Of a stretch of DNA of 64,000 nucleotides, positions 51,445 through 60,639 are shown one piece after another. The DNA comes from an uncultured Eubacteriales bacterium. Lineage in GTDB: Bacteria; Bacillota; Clostridia; Oscillospirales; CAG-272. Location: assembly GCA_934373635.1 (NCBI GenBank), contig CAKROZ010000005.1:1-64000 (forward strand), in the 5' to 3' direction. The first letter of the stretch is position 1. Each line of letters opens with the position of its first letter. Both the position numbers and the translations under genes were made by a program. The notes beneath the pieces were generated by a model. That model saw only the letters and a list, made by a program, of their open reading frames with translations, ran no database searches and was not told the origin of the DNA.

Positions 51445-52160
51445 CTGCGGTTGTTGCGGTTCCCCGCGAACATGGCGATCAGACGGAGAAGCTGCAAAAG
51501 AGAGACGGCGAGGGCGGCGACATAAGTCAGCGCGGCGGCGGAGAGAACCTTTCTCGCGCCCGCAAGCTCCGCGGTGGAATACTCTCCCGTCTCGCGAAGG
51601 CGAACCAAGGCGCGGTGGGAGGCATCAAACTCACAGGGGAGCGTGACCAGCTGAAAGAGGGTGGTCACGGCAAAAAGCGCGATTCCCGCGAAGAGGATAT
51701 ACATCCCGAACTCTCCGACAAGTCCCGCAAAAGCGGTGAGAAGCGCGCCGATCAGGATGAAGATCCACGCGGCGCGGGAGGCGAAACTCGTGACGGGCAC
51801 AAGCTTTCCGCGGATGACGATCGGAACGTAGCCCTCGGCGTGCTGAATGGCGTGCCCGACCTCGTGGGCGGCGACGCCGACAGCGGCGGCAGAACCGTTG
51901 TCAAAGGTGCTGTCCGAGAGACGAAGGGTATTCGACCTCGGGTCATAGTGGTCGGTCAGGGAGCCGCCGACGCGCTCGATGCGCACCGACGAAAGTCCCG
52001 CGCCGTCGAGAAGCTCACGCGCGACGGCGGCGGCGCTCTTCCCCGCGCCCGCGGGGACGGAGGAGTATCTGCGGTAGGTCAGGCTCACTTTGATCTGAGC
52101 ATAGAGAGAAATCAAAACGGCAACACAAAGAAGCAGATAAAGAATCCAGTCGATCGGCAT
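51441..52160 (-). CDS. Membrane zinc metallopeptidase (YugP type)
   Basis: The 239-residue protein has an N-terminal membrane helix, the zinc motif GVAAHEVGHAIQHAEGY near residue 110, and three further hydrophobic segments. It sits between fmt and rsmB as in many Clostridia. The substrate is not known. Confidence 0.88.
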   Translation of the reverse strand: MPIDWILYLLLCVAVLISLYAQIKVSLTYRRYSSVPAGAGKSAAAVARELLDGAGLSSVRIERVGGSLTDHYDPRSNTLRLSDSTFDNGSAAAVGVAAHEVGHAIQHAEGYVPIVIRGKLVPVTSFASRAAWIFILIGALLTAFAGLVGEFGMYILFAGIALFAVTTLFQLVTLPCEFDASHRALVRLRETGEYSTAELAGARKVLSAAALTYVAALAVSLLQLLRLIAMFAGNRNNRR

Positions 52161-53092
52161 TACGAAAGTACCTCACCTTTCTCAATTTTTCTGCCGCGGA
52201 CGAAATCCCCGGCACTCATTTTTCCCTTCCCTTCGGGGATGAGGGAGTATATCTTTACGGCACCCTGCCCGCAGGCGACGGTCACGCTCCCCGCGCCGAC
52301 GCCGTCGGTCGCAATCACTTCTCCGGGAGCACCCGTCCCTTCGGTCGGGGCGGCAAAGAGCAATTTTAAGAGCTTCCCCCGATGGTGACAGAACGCGGTC
52401 GGAATCGGGGAGAGCGCGCGGATCTTGTCGGCGACCTGCTTTGCGGGCGCCGTGAAGTCGACGGCACATTCTTCCTTCTCGATCTTCGCGGCGTAGGAGG
52501 CGCCCTCGGTCGGCTGTTTTACCCGATGTGCCCGTCCTGCTTCCATGTCGCGGAGCGTCTTCGAGAGGAGGGCGGCGCCGACTTCGGCGGAGCGGTCGTG
52601 GATCGTGCCGAAGGTGTCCTCGGGCGAGATGGCAAAGCGCTCGACGGCGAGAATGTCGCCCGTGTCGACGCCCTCGTCCATCTGCATGACGGTGACGCCC
52701 GTCTCGGTCTCTCCCGCCATGATGGCGCGCTGCATCGGGGCGGCGCCGCGATACTTCGGCAACAGGGAAACATGGAGGTTAATACACCCGTATTTCGGGA
52801 ACGCGAGGACGTCGGGGGGCAGGATCTTGCCGTACGCGACAACAACGATCACGTCGGGAGAAAGTGCGACGAGCGGTTGTGCAAAAGCGCCGCCGCGCAG
52901 GGTCTTCGGTTGATAGACGGGGATCCCGTTCTCCTCTGCCACGCGCTTGACGGGAGAGGGAGTCATGACGTTTCCTCTGCCGCGGGGTTTGTCCTCTCCC
53001 GTCGCGACACCTACGACGGAAAAGCCGTCGTCAAGGAGCCTTGACAGGCAGGCGGCGGAAATATCGGGGGTTCCCATAAACAGAATGTTCAT
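52160..53092 (-). CDS. fmt: Methionyl-tRNA formyltransferase
   Basis: The 310-residue protein from ATG 53092 has MGTPDISAACLSRLLDDGF, then the catalytic region INLHVSLLPKYRGAAPMQRA and GVTVMQMDEGVDTGDIL. It formylates initiator Met-tRNA. It acts with deformylase encoded just upstream on the same strand. Confidence 0.95.
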   Translation of the reverse strand: MNILFMGTPDISAACLSRLLDDGFSVVGVATGEDKPRGRGNVMTPSPVKRVAEENGIPVYQPKTLRGGAFAQPLVALSPDVIVVVAYGKILPPDVLAFPKYGCINLHVSLLPKYRGAAPMQRAIMAGETETGVTVMQMDEGVDTGDILAVERFAISPEDTFGTIHDRSAEVGAALLSKTLRDMEAGRAHRVKQPTEGASYAAKIEKEECAVDFTAPAKQVADKIRALSPIPTAFCHHRGKLLKLLFAAPTEGTGAPGEVIATDGVGAGSVTVACGQGAVKIYSLIPEGKGKMSAGDFVRGRKIEKGEVLS

Positions 53093-53158
53093 AAAAAATC
53101 CTTTCCGCAAGTACGAATTTGAAATCGGTTGTTCACAATTCTCCGTTTGCCACTTTGT

Positions 53159-53293
53159 GAATCGTTGGGGGAAGAAAACAAAAGCAAAAGATGAACGGTT
53201 TTTCGCTGATTCTCGGGTGAAAAAACAAAAGGGAAAAAGAACAGCTTCGTCAATTGTTAGGGGGAAGAAAAACAAAAGCCAAAAAAGAACAGC
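53159..53293. repeat. Dispersed repeat family, three copies in the def-fmt gap
   Basis: Copies at 53159-53196, 53215-53244 (partial) and 53251-53293 share a core GGGGAAGAAAAACAAAAG followed by an A-rich stretch ending in GAAC. A fourth copy in inverse orientation is at 62490-62530. The segment 53300-53342 is a run of TTCATCATTC and TTCTTAATTC units. The 252-base gap 53093-53344 contains no gene. Confidence 0.7.
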
Positions 53294-53344
53294 GCAAGAA
53301 ATAAGAATCATTCATCATTCATCATTCTTAATTCTTAATTCGCC

Positions 53345-53803
53345 TTATTCTTCGTCCGCCGAGCGGATCTCGACGTCGGTAAAGAGCTTCCCGTCGAGGT
53401 GGTCGCACTCGTGGCAGATGGCACGGGCGAGAAGGTCGGAGCCCGTCAGGTCATAGCTCTTCCCTTCCCTGTCGGTCGCGCGGACGGTGACGGTGCGGGG
53501 GCGGGAGGTGACGCCGTAGTGCCCCGGGATGGAGAGGCATCCTTCCGCCTCCTCCTGATGTCCCGAATAGGCGATGATTTTCGGGTTAATCATTTCATAG
53601 ACTTTGCCGTTCTCGACCTCAATGACGACGACGCGGCGCAGAACGCCGACCTGCACGGCGGCGAGCCCGCAACCGTTTGCCTGCCGCATGGTTTCGGTCA
53701 TGTCGTCGAGAAGCTGAAGAATACGCGGGGTGATCGCCTCGACGGGGCGGGAGACCTTTCGCAGCATGGGGTCGCCGTATTTTACGATTTTCAGAGTTGC
53801 CAT
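53345..53803 (-). CDS. def: Peptide deformylase
   Basis: The 152-residue protein has all three motifs: GCGLAAVQVG, EGCLSIPG and HECDHLDG (zinc Cys and two His, catalytic Glu). It removes the N-formyl group from nascent proteins. Located between priA and fmt, the usual order. Confidence 0.96.
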   Translation of the reverse strand: MATLKIVKYGDPMLRKVSRPVEAITPRILQLLDDMTETMRQANGCGLAAVQVGVLRRVVVIEVENGKVYEMINPKIIAYSGHQEEAEGCLSIPGHYGVTSRPRTVTVRATDREGKSYDLTGSDLLARAICHECDHLDGKLFTDVEIRSADEE

Positions 53804-53952
53804 AATGGCTCCTTTCTTGTTCTCCGTGCGGGAGGGCGGATGTGATGGTGCCTTTGACCTTGCGGGGGCGGGAAGAATTCGGAATTCAGAATTATGATCA
53901 GAATTATGAATTAAGAATTATGAATTAAGAATTATGAATTGAAAATGTCGAG

Positions 53953-54270
53953 AGGTGGGTCGATGGCGCGGGGGGCTTTGATCTCGAGGATGGTTTCGGA
54001 GATGTGCTTTTTCGGAACGTGGTGGGTTGATGGCGCGGAGGGTGGTCTCGAGGATGGTCGCGAAGATGTTTTTAGGTCGCGAGGGGGCGAGGCGATAGCG
54101 CGGGGGGTGGTCTCGAGGATGGTCGCGAAGATGTTTTTAGGTCGCGAGGGGACGGGTCGATGGCGCGGAGGGTGGTCTCGAGGATGGTTTCGGAGATGTG
54201 CTTTTTCGGAACGTGGTGGGTTGATGGCGCGAAGTGTTTGGTCGCGGGAACGGTCTCGGGATGTATTTTG
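53953..54270. repeat. Minisatellite of 64-67 bp units, about 4.6 copies
   Basis: Anchors CGATGGCGCG (or close variants) occur at 53961, 54028, 54093, 54158 and 54222. Units share TCTCGAGGATGG and two versions of the end (GGTCGCGA or TTTTTCGGAACGT), alternating by copy. It fills most of the def-priA gap (53804-54270). Just before it, 53880-53945 is a run of GAATTATGAATTAA units. Confidence 0.85.
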
Positions 54271-56526
54271 TCAGACCGTCAGGGGGTTCAGGTCGATGGC
54301 GAGGGCGACGGATTTTTTATCGGCAAAGGTGAGAAGAATTTCGTGAAAAAGTCTTCTTGTTGTCTTGTTTAGTTTACATTTTACGACCATACGGAGGCGG
54401 AAGCGGTCATTGAGCTTATAGACCTGCGCCTCGAAGGGTCCGTAGACGACAAAGGGGTAATTTTTATAGGGATCGACGGTGAGCTTTTCTTTCAGGTAAG
54501 AGGTCAGTTGCTCGGCTGCGGAGAAGAGCTCCTCCTCGCACTCTGCGGACAGGGTGATCTGCACCATGTCGCAAAAGGGAGGATAGGAGAGCTCCCGCCG
54601 TAAGGCGATCTCTCCTTCATAGAAGGCGTCGTAGTCCTGCTTACAGGCGAGGCGAATGATCTCGTTGTCGGGAGAGTAGGTCTGAATGACCGCGCGCCCG
54701 GCATCTCCCGCTCTCCCTGCCCTGCCGATAACCTGCGTGAGGAGGGAGAAGGTGCGCTCCGAAGCGCGAAAATCGCTGACATAAAGAGAGGTATCCGCCA
54801 ACACGACACCGACCAGCGTGACCTTCGGGAAATCGTGTCCCTTCGTCACCATCTGCGTGCCGAGGAGAACGTCGGCGTGTCCCGCGCGAAAGTCCTCGAG
54901 CATACGGTCATAAGAGAATTTCTCCCCCGTAGTGTCGGCATCCATGCGCATGACGCGGGAATCGGGCAAGAATTTCGAAAGGTCGCCCTCCACCCTTTGC
55001 GTCCCGTAGCCGAGATAGGAGAGGTGCTCTCCTCCGCAGGAGGGGCAGACCTTCGGCGGCGGCTCACTGTGTCCGCAGAGATGGCAGAGCATCCGTCCGC
55101 CGCCTCTGCCCGTATGATAGGTCAGGGAGACCGAGCAACGCGGACAGGTGATAACGTCTCCGCAGCTCTTACAGCTGATCTGGCTGTTATAGCCGCGGCG
55201 GTTCAGAAAGAGGATCGCCTGTTTTTCCTTCTCCGCGACCTCGGACAAGGATTCGAGCAGGCGGCGGCTGATCGGTGAGGAGTTGCCGAGGCGAAGCTCC
55301 TCACGCATATCGACGATCACCGCCTCGGGCAGGCGGGCACCGCCGTAGCGCTCCCGCAGAGGGATGAGGGTATATGCCCCTTCCTTGGCTTTATAAAAGC
55401 TCTCGACGGAAGGGGTGGCGGAGGCGAGAAGCATCAGGGCGTTATGCCGCCCCGCACGGTAGGCAGCGACGTCACGCGCGTGGTACTTCGGATCACTCTC
55501 GGATTTATAGGTATGCTCATGCTCCTCGTCAATGACGATCATACCGAGGTTCGGGATCGGGGAGAAGACGGCGGAGCGCGTCCCGATCACGAGATCGACG
55601 GCGCCCGCGCGAATCCTGCGATAGGCATCGAGCCGTTCCCCCTGCGATAAAGAGGAGTGAATGACGGCGACCCGCTCCCCGTACCGACGGCAGAAGATCT
55701 GCACGGTCTGGGGCGTCAGGGCGATCTCGGGCACCATCATAATGACGGTCTTGCCGAGGGCGAGGGTACGGTCGATGAGTTTCATGATGACCTTGGTCTT
55801 CCCGCTTCCCGTCACGCCGTACAAAAGGGCGGCGCGGGGGGCGTCCTCGGTAAGAAGTGTGTCCGCCGCGCGGTAGGCGGTCATCTGCGCATCGCTGAGG
55901 TTGATCTCGGAGGTATCCCTCTCCCCTGCGAGTGCCGCATAGGGATTCCGGAGCTCCTCCTCCGTATCGACACGCAGAATCCCCTTCTCGGTCAGTGCCG
56001 AGAGGTGCGCCGCCGTGACCTCGGGCAGGGCGCGGAGCAATTCCCCGTCCGCCTCGCCGATGGGCAAAAGATACTCGAGAATGCGGCGCTGTCCCTCACT
56101 GCGCACGCCCTTTCGCCCCGAGGCGGCAAGGAGCGCGCGGGTCTCCTCTTCCGAGAGGGTGAGGGTATAGCGCTTCCGATAGCGGATGTTGGGGCTCTCG
56201 GTCATGGCGCCCGGGGGAAGGACGGTACGCACCGCCTCGCCGAGGGTGCAGAGCGTATATTCCTTCAGAAACAGACAGAGCCCGAGCATTTCCTCATCGA
56301 GAAAATAGCGGTCGTCAAGAACCGCCTGCACGGGCTTTGTCCTCGGGCTGTCGGTCGTGTCCTTTACGTTCAGGACGACGCCGAGGCGCATATGATTTGC
56401 CGCGCCGAAGGGCACACGCACGAGAGCCCCCGGACGGAGCTTCCCTGCGAGGGCGGGCGGGCAGAGATAGTCGAACGGGCGGTCGAGTGCGTGCGGGGCA
56501 TCTGTCAGGCAGACCTCACAATACAT
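54271..56526 (-). CDS. priA: Primosomal helicase PriA
   Basis: The 751-residue protein has the 3'BD domain, helicase Walker A GVTGSGKTKVIM, DEEH box (VIDEEHEHTYKS), zinc site of eight cysteines (CKSCGDVITCPRCS ... CHLCG ... CPSCGG) and GRAGRAGDAGRAVIQTY. It restarts stalled replication forks. Confidence 0.96.
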   Translation of the reverse strand: MYCEVCLTDAPHALDRPFDYLCPPALAGKLRPGALVRVPFGAANHMRLGVVLNVKDTTDSPRTKPVQAVLDDRYFLDEEMLGLCLFLKEYTLCTLGEAVRTVLPPGAMTESPNIRYRKRYTLTLSEEETRALLAASGRKGVRSEGQRRILEYLLPIGEADGELLRALPEVTAAHLSALTEKGILRVDTEEELRNPYAALAGERDTSEINLSDAQMTAYRAADTLLTEDAPRAALLYGVTGSGKTKVIMKLIDRTLALGKTVIMMVPEIALTPQTVQIFCRRYGERVAVIHSSLSQGERLDAYRRIRAGAVDLVIGTRSAVFSPIPNLGMIVIDEEHEHTYKSESDPKYHARDVAAYRAGRHNALMLLASATPSVESFYKAKEGAYTLIPLRERYGGARLPEAVIVDMREELRLGNSSPISRRLLESLSEVAEKEKQAILFLNRRGYNSQISCKSCGDVITCPRCSVSLTYHTGRGGGRMLCHLCGHSEPPPKVCPSCGGEHLSYLGYGTQRVEGDLSKFLPDSRVMRMDADTTGEKFSYDRMLEDFRAGHADVLLGTQMVTKGHDFPKVTLVGVVLADTSLYVSDFRASERTFSLLTQVIGRAGRAGDAGRAVIQTYSPDNEIIRLACKQDYDAFYEGEIALRRELSYPPFCDMVQITLSAECEEELFSAAEQLTSYLKEKLTVDPYKNYPFVVYGPFEAQVYKLNDRFRLRMVVKCKLNKTTRRLFHEILLTFADKKSVALAIDLNPLTV

Positions 56527-56553
56527 CCTTCTCCTCCGTTCTTTTCCTGTGAA

Positions 56554-56823
56554 TTATTCCGCGGCGGCGGGATGATGAATGCGGAATCTGCCGTCCTGAA
56601 GTCTCGCGATGGCGATCTTTACCGCCTTCTGATCCTTGTACTCGGGGTCGATGAGGGCGGAGAGGGGCTTATCCGTCTCGCGGTTGTCGATCAGGCGCTG
56701 TGCTCTCACACGCATGGCGACGTATTCGTCGGTGACGATGCGCGCGCATTTTGCGACGGCAACGACAAGCTCGTAACGGTTGAATTCGCCTTTGGTCAGC
56801 TCATCAATGGTAGGATAGATCAT
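56554..56823 (-). CDS. rpoZ: RNA polymerase omega subunit
   Basis: The 89-residue protein from ATG 56823 (AAAGGAG) has YELVVAVAKCARIVTDEY and KAVKIAIARLQDGRFRI, typical of omega. It lies between remA and priA. The guanylate kinase gene usual at this place is missing. Confidence 0.88.
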   Translation of the reverse strand: MIYPTIDELTKGEFNRYELVVAVAKCARIVTDEYVAMRVRAQRLIDNRETDKPLSALIDPEYKDQKAVKIAIARLQDGRFRIHHPAAAE

Positions 56824-56914
56824 GATATTCTCCTTTTTCGGATGAAGTTTTCGTTTTCTTTCGGGGAAGTGCTGTCCCTCGCGAAGGAGGGGAGTCGTCG
56901 GGGGTACCGATCGG

Positions 56915-57184
56915 TTATTCCTCGTCCTCGTCGTCCTCGTCGGTGTCATCGTCACTCGAGAGACGGTTGGTGATGGTCTCCGCCTGAATGGCGGAAAGAA
57001 TGACGTGCTCGGAATCGGTGATGATGACCGCGCGGGTACGTCTGCCGCAGGAGACGTCGATGATACGGTTATCCTCCTTCGCATCCTGCACAAGGCGTTT
57101 GATCGGTGCGGAATCGGGTCCCGCGATGGCGATGATCCGCCCCGCCGACACCATATTGCCGAAGCCGACATTGATAAATTTCAT
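56915..57184 (-). CDS. remA: RemA/DUF370 regulatory protein
   Basis: The 89-residue protein from ATG 57184 has FINVGFGNMVSAGRIIAIAG and DSEHVILSAIQAETITNRL, the RemA pattern, plus an acidic tail (DDDTDEDDEDEE). In Bacillus RemA activates matrix genes; in Clostridia the role is less clear. It follows yicC. Confidence 0.93.
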   Translation of the reverse strand: MKFINVGFGNMVSAGRIIAIAGPDSAPIKRLVQDAKEDNRIIDVSCGRRTRAVIITDSEHVILSAIQAETITNRLSSDDDTDEDDEDEE

Positions 57185-57218
57185 ATTCTTTCTCCGTTCC
57201 GCCGCAACGCGGCGATCG

Positions 57219-58106
57219 TTATTCGATATTCTGCACCTGCTCGCGGATCTTTTCAAACTCGCCCTTGACGGCAACGACGAGTCTCGCGATCTCCGCGTTG
57301 TTTGCCTTCGAGCCGACGGTATTGATCTCGCGGTTCATCTCCTGCATCAGGAAATCGAGCTTTCTGCCCGAGGGTTCTTTCAGTGCGGCAATCTCATCGA
57401 AGGCATCGAAGTGCGAGCGAAGCCTGACGAGCTCCTCATCAATCGCGATCTTGTCGGCGAAGACGGCGCACTCGGTGAGCAGACGCCCTTCGTCGGGGGT
57501 AACACCCGCGTCCCCGAGGATCGCGCGGAGGCGGGTCTCGAGCTTCTCGCGGTAGCCGACGGTATCGGCGGCGCTTAGCTTCTCCACGGTGTCGACGTAG
57601 GTGCGCACCGTCTCGAGTTTCTTTTTCATATCCTCCGCCGCGCGGGCGCCCTCTGCCGTGCGCATCGCGACATAGCCCGCGATCGCCTCGTCGAGGACGG
57701 GACAAAGCTCTTCCCACGCCTCGGTAAGATCGGCATCCTCCCGCTTCGTGCGGAAGACGGCGGGATTTTTCGCCACGGTCATGACGGAGATGTCGTCGGC
57801 AAGCCCGTACTCGTCGCGAAGACGGGCGAGCGCCGCGAGATACCCTCCGAGATAGGCTTCATCGAGAAGCACCTCGCCGTTCCCCTTCGCGTGCTCTTCG
57901 ACGGTGATGTAGACGTCGATCTTCGCACGGGAGACGGCAGTCTCGCGAATGCGGTTCTTGATCTTCTCTTCGAGGAAGAGATAGGAATGCGGGAGCTTGA
58001 CCGAGCAATCGAAGAAGCGGGAATTGACGCTCCGAAGCTCTACGGTGATGTCCCGTGCCTCGCCCTCGTGCTTTGCCCTGCCGAAGGCGGTCATGCTTTT
58101 CATCAT
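57219..58106 (-). CDS. yicC: YicC-family endoribonuclease
   Basis: The 295-residue protein starts MMKSMTAFGRAKHEGEARDI, then NSRFFDCSVKLP and at the end MQEMNREINTVGSKANNAEI. ATG 58106 has GGAGA seven bases upstream and overlaps the nrdR stop. Family members degrade or process RNA. Confidence 0.93.
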   Translation of the reverse strand: MMKSMTAFGRAKHEGEARDITVELRSVNSRFFDCSVKLPHSYLFLEEKIKNRIRETAVSRAKIDVYITVEEHAKGNGEVLLDEAYLGGYLAALARLRDEYGLADDISVMTVAKNPAVFRTKREDADLTEAWEELCPVLDEAIAGYVAMRTAEGARAAEDMKKKLETVRTYVDTVEKLSAADTVGYREKLETRLRAILGDAGVTPDEGRLLTECAVFADKIAIDEELVRLRSHFDAFDEIAALKEPSGRKLDFLMQEMNREINTVGSKANNAEIARLVVAVKGEFEKIREQVQNIE

Positions 58107-58657
58107 CACGATTTCTCCGTCGGGTCAGGCGTCCGAGCCGTCGTGTCTTCCCCGTTTTCTTTGGTAGTTTCTTCCGTTTGTTTTTTTCCTGCGCTCTTCC
58201 CTTTGCGTTTGCCCCGCCCGCGGCTCAGGGAGCGGATCTCCTCCATGAAGGAGTCGATGTCGGTAAACTCGCGGTAGACCGACGCGAAGCGGATATAGGA
58301 CACGATGTCGATGTCGCGCAGGCGCTGTAAGACCATCTCGCCGATGTCGTGCGAGGTGACCTCGTTGACAATGGAATTCTGGAGCTCCGCCTCGATAGAC
58401 GCCGCGATGACCTCCGCGTTGACGGGTCGCTTCTGACAGGCGCGCTGGATGCCGAGCATAAGCTTATGCTTATCGAAAAACTCGTGCTTCCCGCTCCGCT
58501 TCACGACGTCGATCGGAACGGTATCGACGACCTCGTAGGTCGTAAACCGCTTCCCGCACATGGGACATTCCCGCCGCCGCTTGATACTGGCGTCGTCGTC
58601 CACGGGGCGCGAATCCAACACGCGGGAATCGTGATAATTGCATACCGGACACTTCAT
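58106..58657 (-). CDS. nrdR: Transcriptional repressor NrdR
   Basis: The 183-residue protein has the zinc ribbon CPVCNYHDSRVLDSR ... CPMCGKRFTTYE and an ATP-cone domain (VVKRSGKHEFFDKHKLMLGI). It represses ribonucleotide reductase genes. About 30 extra C-terminal residues (RGRGKRKGKSAGKKQTEE and on) exceed the usual 150-residue length. Confidence 0.94.
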   Translation of the reverse strand: MKCPVCNYHDSRVLDSRPVDDDASIKRRRECPMCGKRFTTYEVVDTVPIDVVKRSGKHEFFDKHKLMLGIQRACQKRPVNAEVIAASIEAELQNSIVNEVTSHDIGEMVLQRLRDIDIVSYIRFASVYREFTDIDSFMEEIRSLSRGRGKRKGKSAGKKQTEETTKENGEDTTARTPDPTEKS

Positions 58658-58698
58658 ACCGACTTCCTCCGAGGGGCTCCTTTTCTATAATCCATATT

Positions 58699-58727
58699 AT
58701 TATAGCACAATATGTTATAAAAGTAAA
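58699..58727 (-). promoter_or_regulatory. Promoter of the nrdR-yicC-remA-rpoZ-priA block
   Basis: TTTACT (58722-58727, minus) and TATAAT (58699-58704), spacer 17. It lies about 40 bases upstream of nrdR. Downstream genes are close or overlapping and on the same strand, so this is the likely operon promoter. Confidence 0.8.
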
Positions 58728-58817
58728 GGGGTTTCGGAAATTTTACTTCTTCCGCGGGGCGGCGTCTCTTTTCCCTTCCCGAAGAATTCGGGCGTTTCTT
58801 GTCTGCGGGCGAGGGGG

Positions 58818-59849
58818 TCAGGGTCGGGAGGGAGTGTCTTCGTCCGAGGGTGTTTCTTTTGCATCCGTGGTCTTCTTCCCCGAGAAGAAACCTGCGACAC
58901 GGTTGCCGAAGGCATCGAGAGAGGCGACGCGCCACTTTGCAAACCACGGGAAGGTCAGCGGATAGACCACCCCCGCGAAGGCGACGACGAGGAAGTAACG
59001 CACGACGCGCGCGACGCCCGCGTTGCCGAAGCAGAGAAATTCGAGCGGCACTTTGAGCCCCGCCTTCAAGAGGAGGACGGCGGCGAAGCCGAGGACAAGC
59101 TGTGAGATCCTCGCGTACCATTTGCCTCCGATCTTGAAATCGAGCAGGCGGGTATCGAGGAACCATGTGAAGGCGATGCCGAGGGCGGCACCGTGGAGGG
59201 CGAGGGCATTCTGTCTCGCGCTCGCGAGATTCTCTGCATCCGCCGCGCCGTCGGGGGTCAGATGCGTATAGAAGATGAGTGCGGCGGAGAGGAGCCAGCC
59301 CGCGAGGACAAAATACGGCATGGCGGCGCGGAATCTCTTCTCATCGGTGAAGACGGGGCGGAAGGCGAAGACGAGGATCAGGGCAAGAACGAAGGAGACG
59401 GAGACATCAAGGGGAGTATGCACGCCGAGATACATGCGGGAGAATGCCACGAGCAGGATCACGACGGAAAGAAGCAGGACGGGGAGCTTTTTGCGGCGCT
59501 TCGTATAATCGAACGCGGCGATCGCGCCGAAGGTGCCCGTCGCGTTCTGCGTATGTCCCGAGGGGAAGGAATAGCCCGTCGCCTCTTCCCTCGCGCTCTC
59601 GACGATGGTGAAATTCGGGTCCTTGACCCACGGTCGGGGGATCTTACAAAGGAGTTTCAGCGTCTGATTGATCAGGGTGCCGAAGAGTCCCGTGAAGAAG
59701 AGATAGTACCCTTCCTTCTTGTCGACACACCAAAAGACGGCGATGGCGACCACGAGGAACAGAGTCTCTCCGCCGAGAAAGGTGACGGTGGAAAGAAGCG
59801 CGTCGCAGACAGGGTTTCGGATGCTCTCAAGAAAATATAAAAACGACAT
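58818..59849 (-). CDS. PAP2-family membrane phosphatase
   Basis: The 343-residue protein has about eight membrane helices and the three PAP2 signatures: KLLCKIPRPW, YSFPSGHTQNA and SRMYLGVHTPLDV. It likely dephosphorylates a lipid phosphate such as undecaprenyl pyrophosphate or phosphatidate. The C-terminal tail is charged and cytoplasmic. Confidence 0.88.
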   Translation of the reverse strand: MSFLYFLESIRNPVCDALLSTVTFLGGETLFLVVAIAVFWCVDKKEGYYLFFTGLFGTLINQTLKLLCKIPRPWVKDPNFTIVESAREEATGYSFPSGHTQNATGTFGAIAAFDYTKRRKKLPVLLLSVVILLVAFSRMYLGVHTPLDVSVSFVLALILVFAFRPVFTDEKRFRAAMPYFVLAGWLLSAALIFYTHLTPDGAADAENLASARQNALALHGAALGIAFTWFLDTRLLDFKIGGKWYARISQLVLGFAAVLLLKAGLKVPLEFLCFGNAGVARVVRYFLVVAFAGVVYPLTFPWFAKWRVASLDAFGNRVAGFFSGKKTTDAKETPSDEDTPSRP

Positions 59850-59928
59850 GACGGGTTCCTTTTTCGTTGTTTTATGGTTTCAATGAAAAGATTTATTTAC
59901 ATATTACTATATTTTTTGGAGGTTTATG

Positions 59929-59968
59929 AAAAAGAGCGGGCGGAATTCCGCGCTTCGGAAATCCGCCC
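59929..59968 (-). terminator. Terminator after the RpiB-like gene
   Basis: Minus-strand arms GGGCGGATTTCCG and CGGAATTCCGCCC with a five-base loop, followed by GCTC and T5. It lies eight bases after the stop. Confidence 0.85.
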
Positions 59969-59976
59969 TTTTGCCT

Positions 59977-60618
59977 TTATTCGGCGAGAAGTTTCTTCAC
60001 ACAATCGATGATGCGCTCATCCTTCGCGTTCGCGAAGAAGTACTCTTTGAAGTGTACGCCTGCGATGGCGCCACGCACGAGGTCGCGGTCAAGATGCTCG
60101 AGGATGTACACGATGTCGGTGTGTGTAACTTTTTTGACCTCATCGAGGATCTTCTTGTTTCTCTGCTCGGGCACGGCTCTCTCACGGGGATAGCCGAGTC
60201 CCCACTCGGAGACGAAGAGCTTCTCGAAGACGTAACGGAGGTTCAGCTCACAGCCCCAGCCCCAGCCCTTCGCAAAGGGGAGCGCGATGGCGTTGCCGTT
60301 GTTGACCTGCGTAAACTGGTAGGCATCGGTCGGGTCAACAACGTGACCGCAGAGGACCCCCGGGAAGGCGTTGCAGGCGAGCATGGCACCCTCGCCCGTG
60401 CCGCAACCCGTAATCACGAGGTCGGCGGCGCCCGAGTTCAGAAGAATGGCGGAGAGGATACCGATCTGCACATAGGTGAGCTGTTCCTTATCCTCGGCGG
60501 AATACATACCGTAGTTATCGACGGTGTGTCCGAGCGGAAGTACGACGTCCTTCAGGGTGCTTTCAATGAGGGCGTTCTTTGCCGCTTGGCTGTTTTCGTT
60601 GATGAGTGCGATTTTCAT
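59977..60618 (-). CDS. RpiB/LacA/LacB-family sugar-phosphate isomerase
   Basis: The 213-residue protein has MKIALINENSQAAKNALIES, the family loop ITGCGTGEGAMLACN, and CGHVVDPTDAYQFTQVNNGN. RpiB proteins interconvert ribose-5-phosphate and ribulose-5-phosphate; LacAB act on galactose-6-phosphate. It is longer than typical RpiB (about 150), so the exact substrate is open. Confidence 0.85.
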   Translation of the reverse strand: MKIALINENSQAAKNALIESTLKDVVLPLGHTVDNYGMYSAEDKEQLTYVQIGILSAILLNSGAADLVITGCGTGEGAMLACNAFPGVLCGHVVDPTDAYQFTQVNNGNAIALPFAKGWGWGCELNLRYVFEKLFVSEWGLGYPRERAVPEQRNKKILDEVKKVTHTDIVYILEHLDRDLVRGAIAGVHFKEYFFANAKDERIIDCVKKLLAE

Positions 60619-60639
60619 ACAAACTCCTTTTGATAATTA

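Noticed and set aside
53953..54270. Possible CRISPR array
   Set aside because: Units are adjacent, 64-67 bp long and diverge along their length; there are no unique spacers and no cas genes.
53939..54346. Plus-strand ORF of 135 codons in the minisatellite
   Set aside because: It only translates the tandem repeat and runs into the end of priA; no ribosome site or family.
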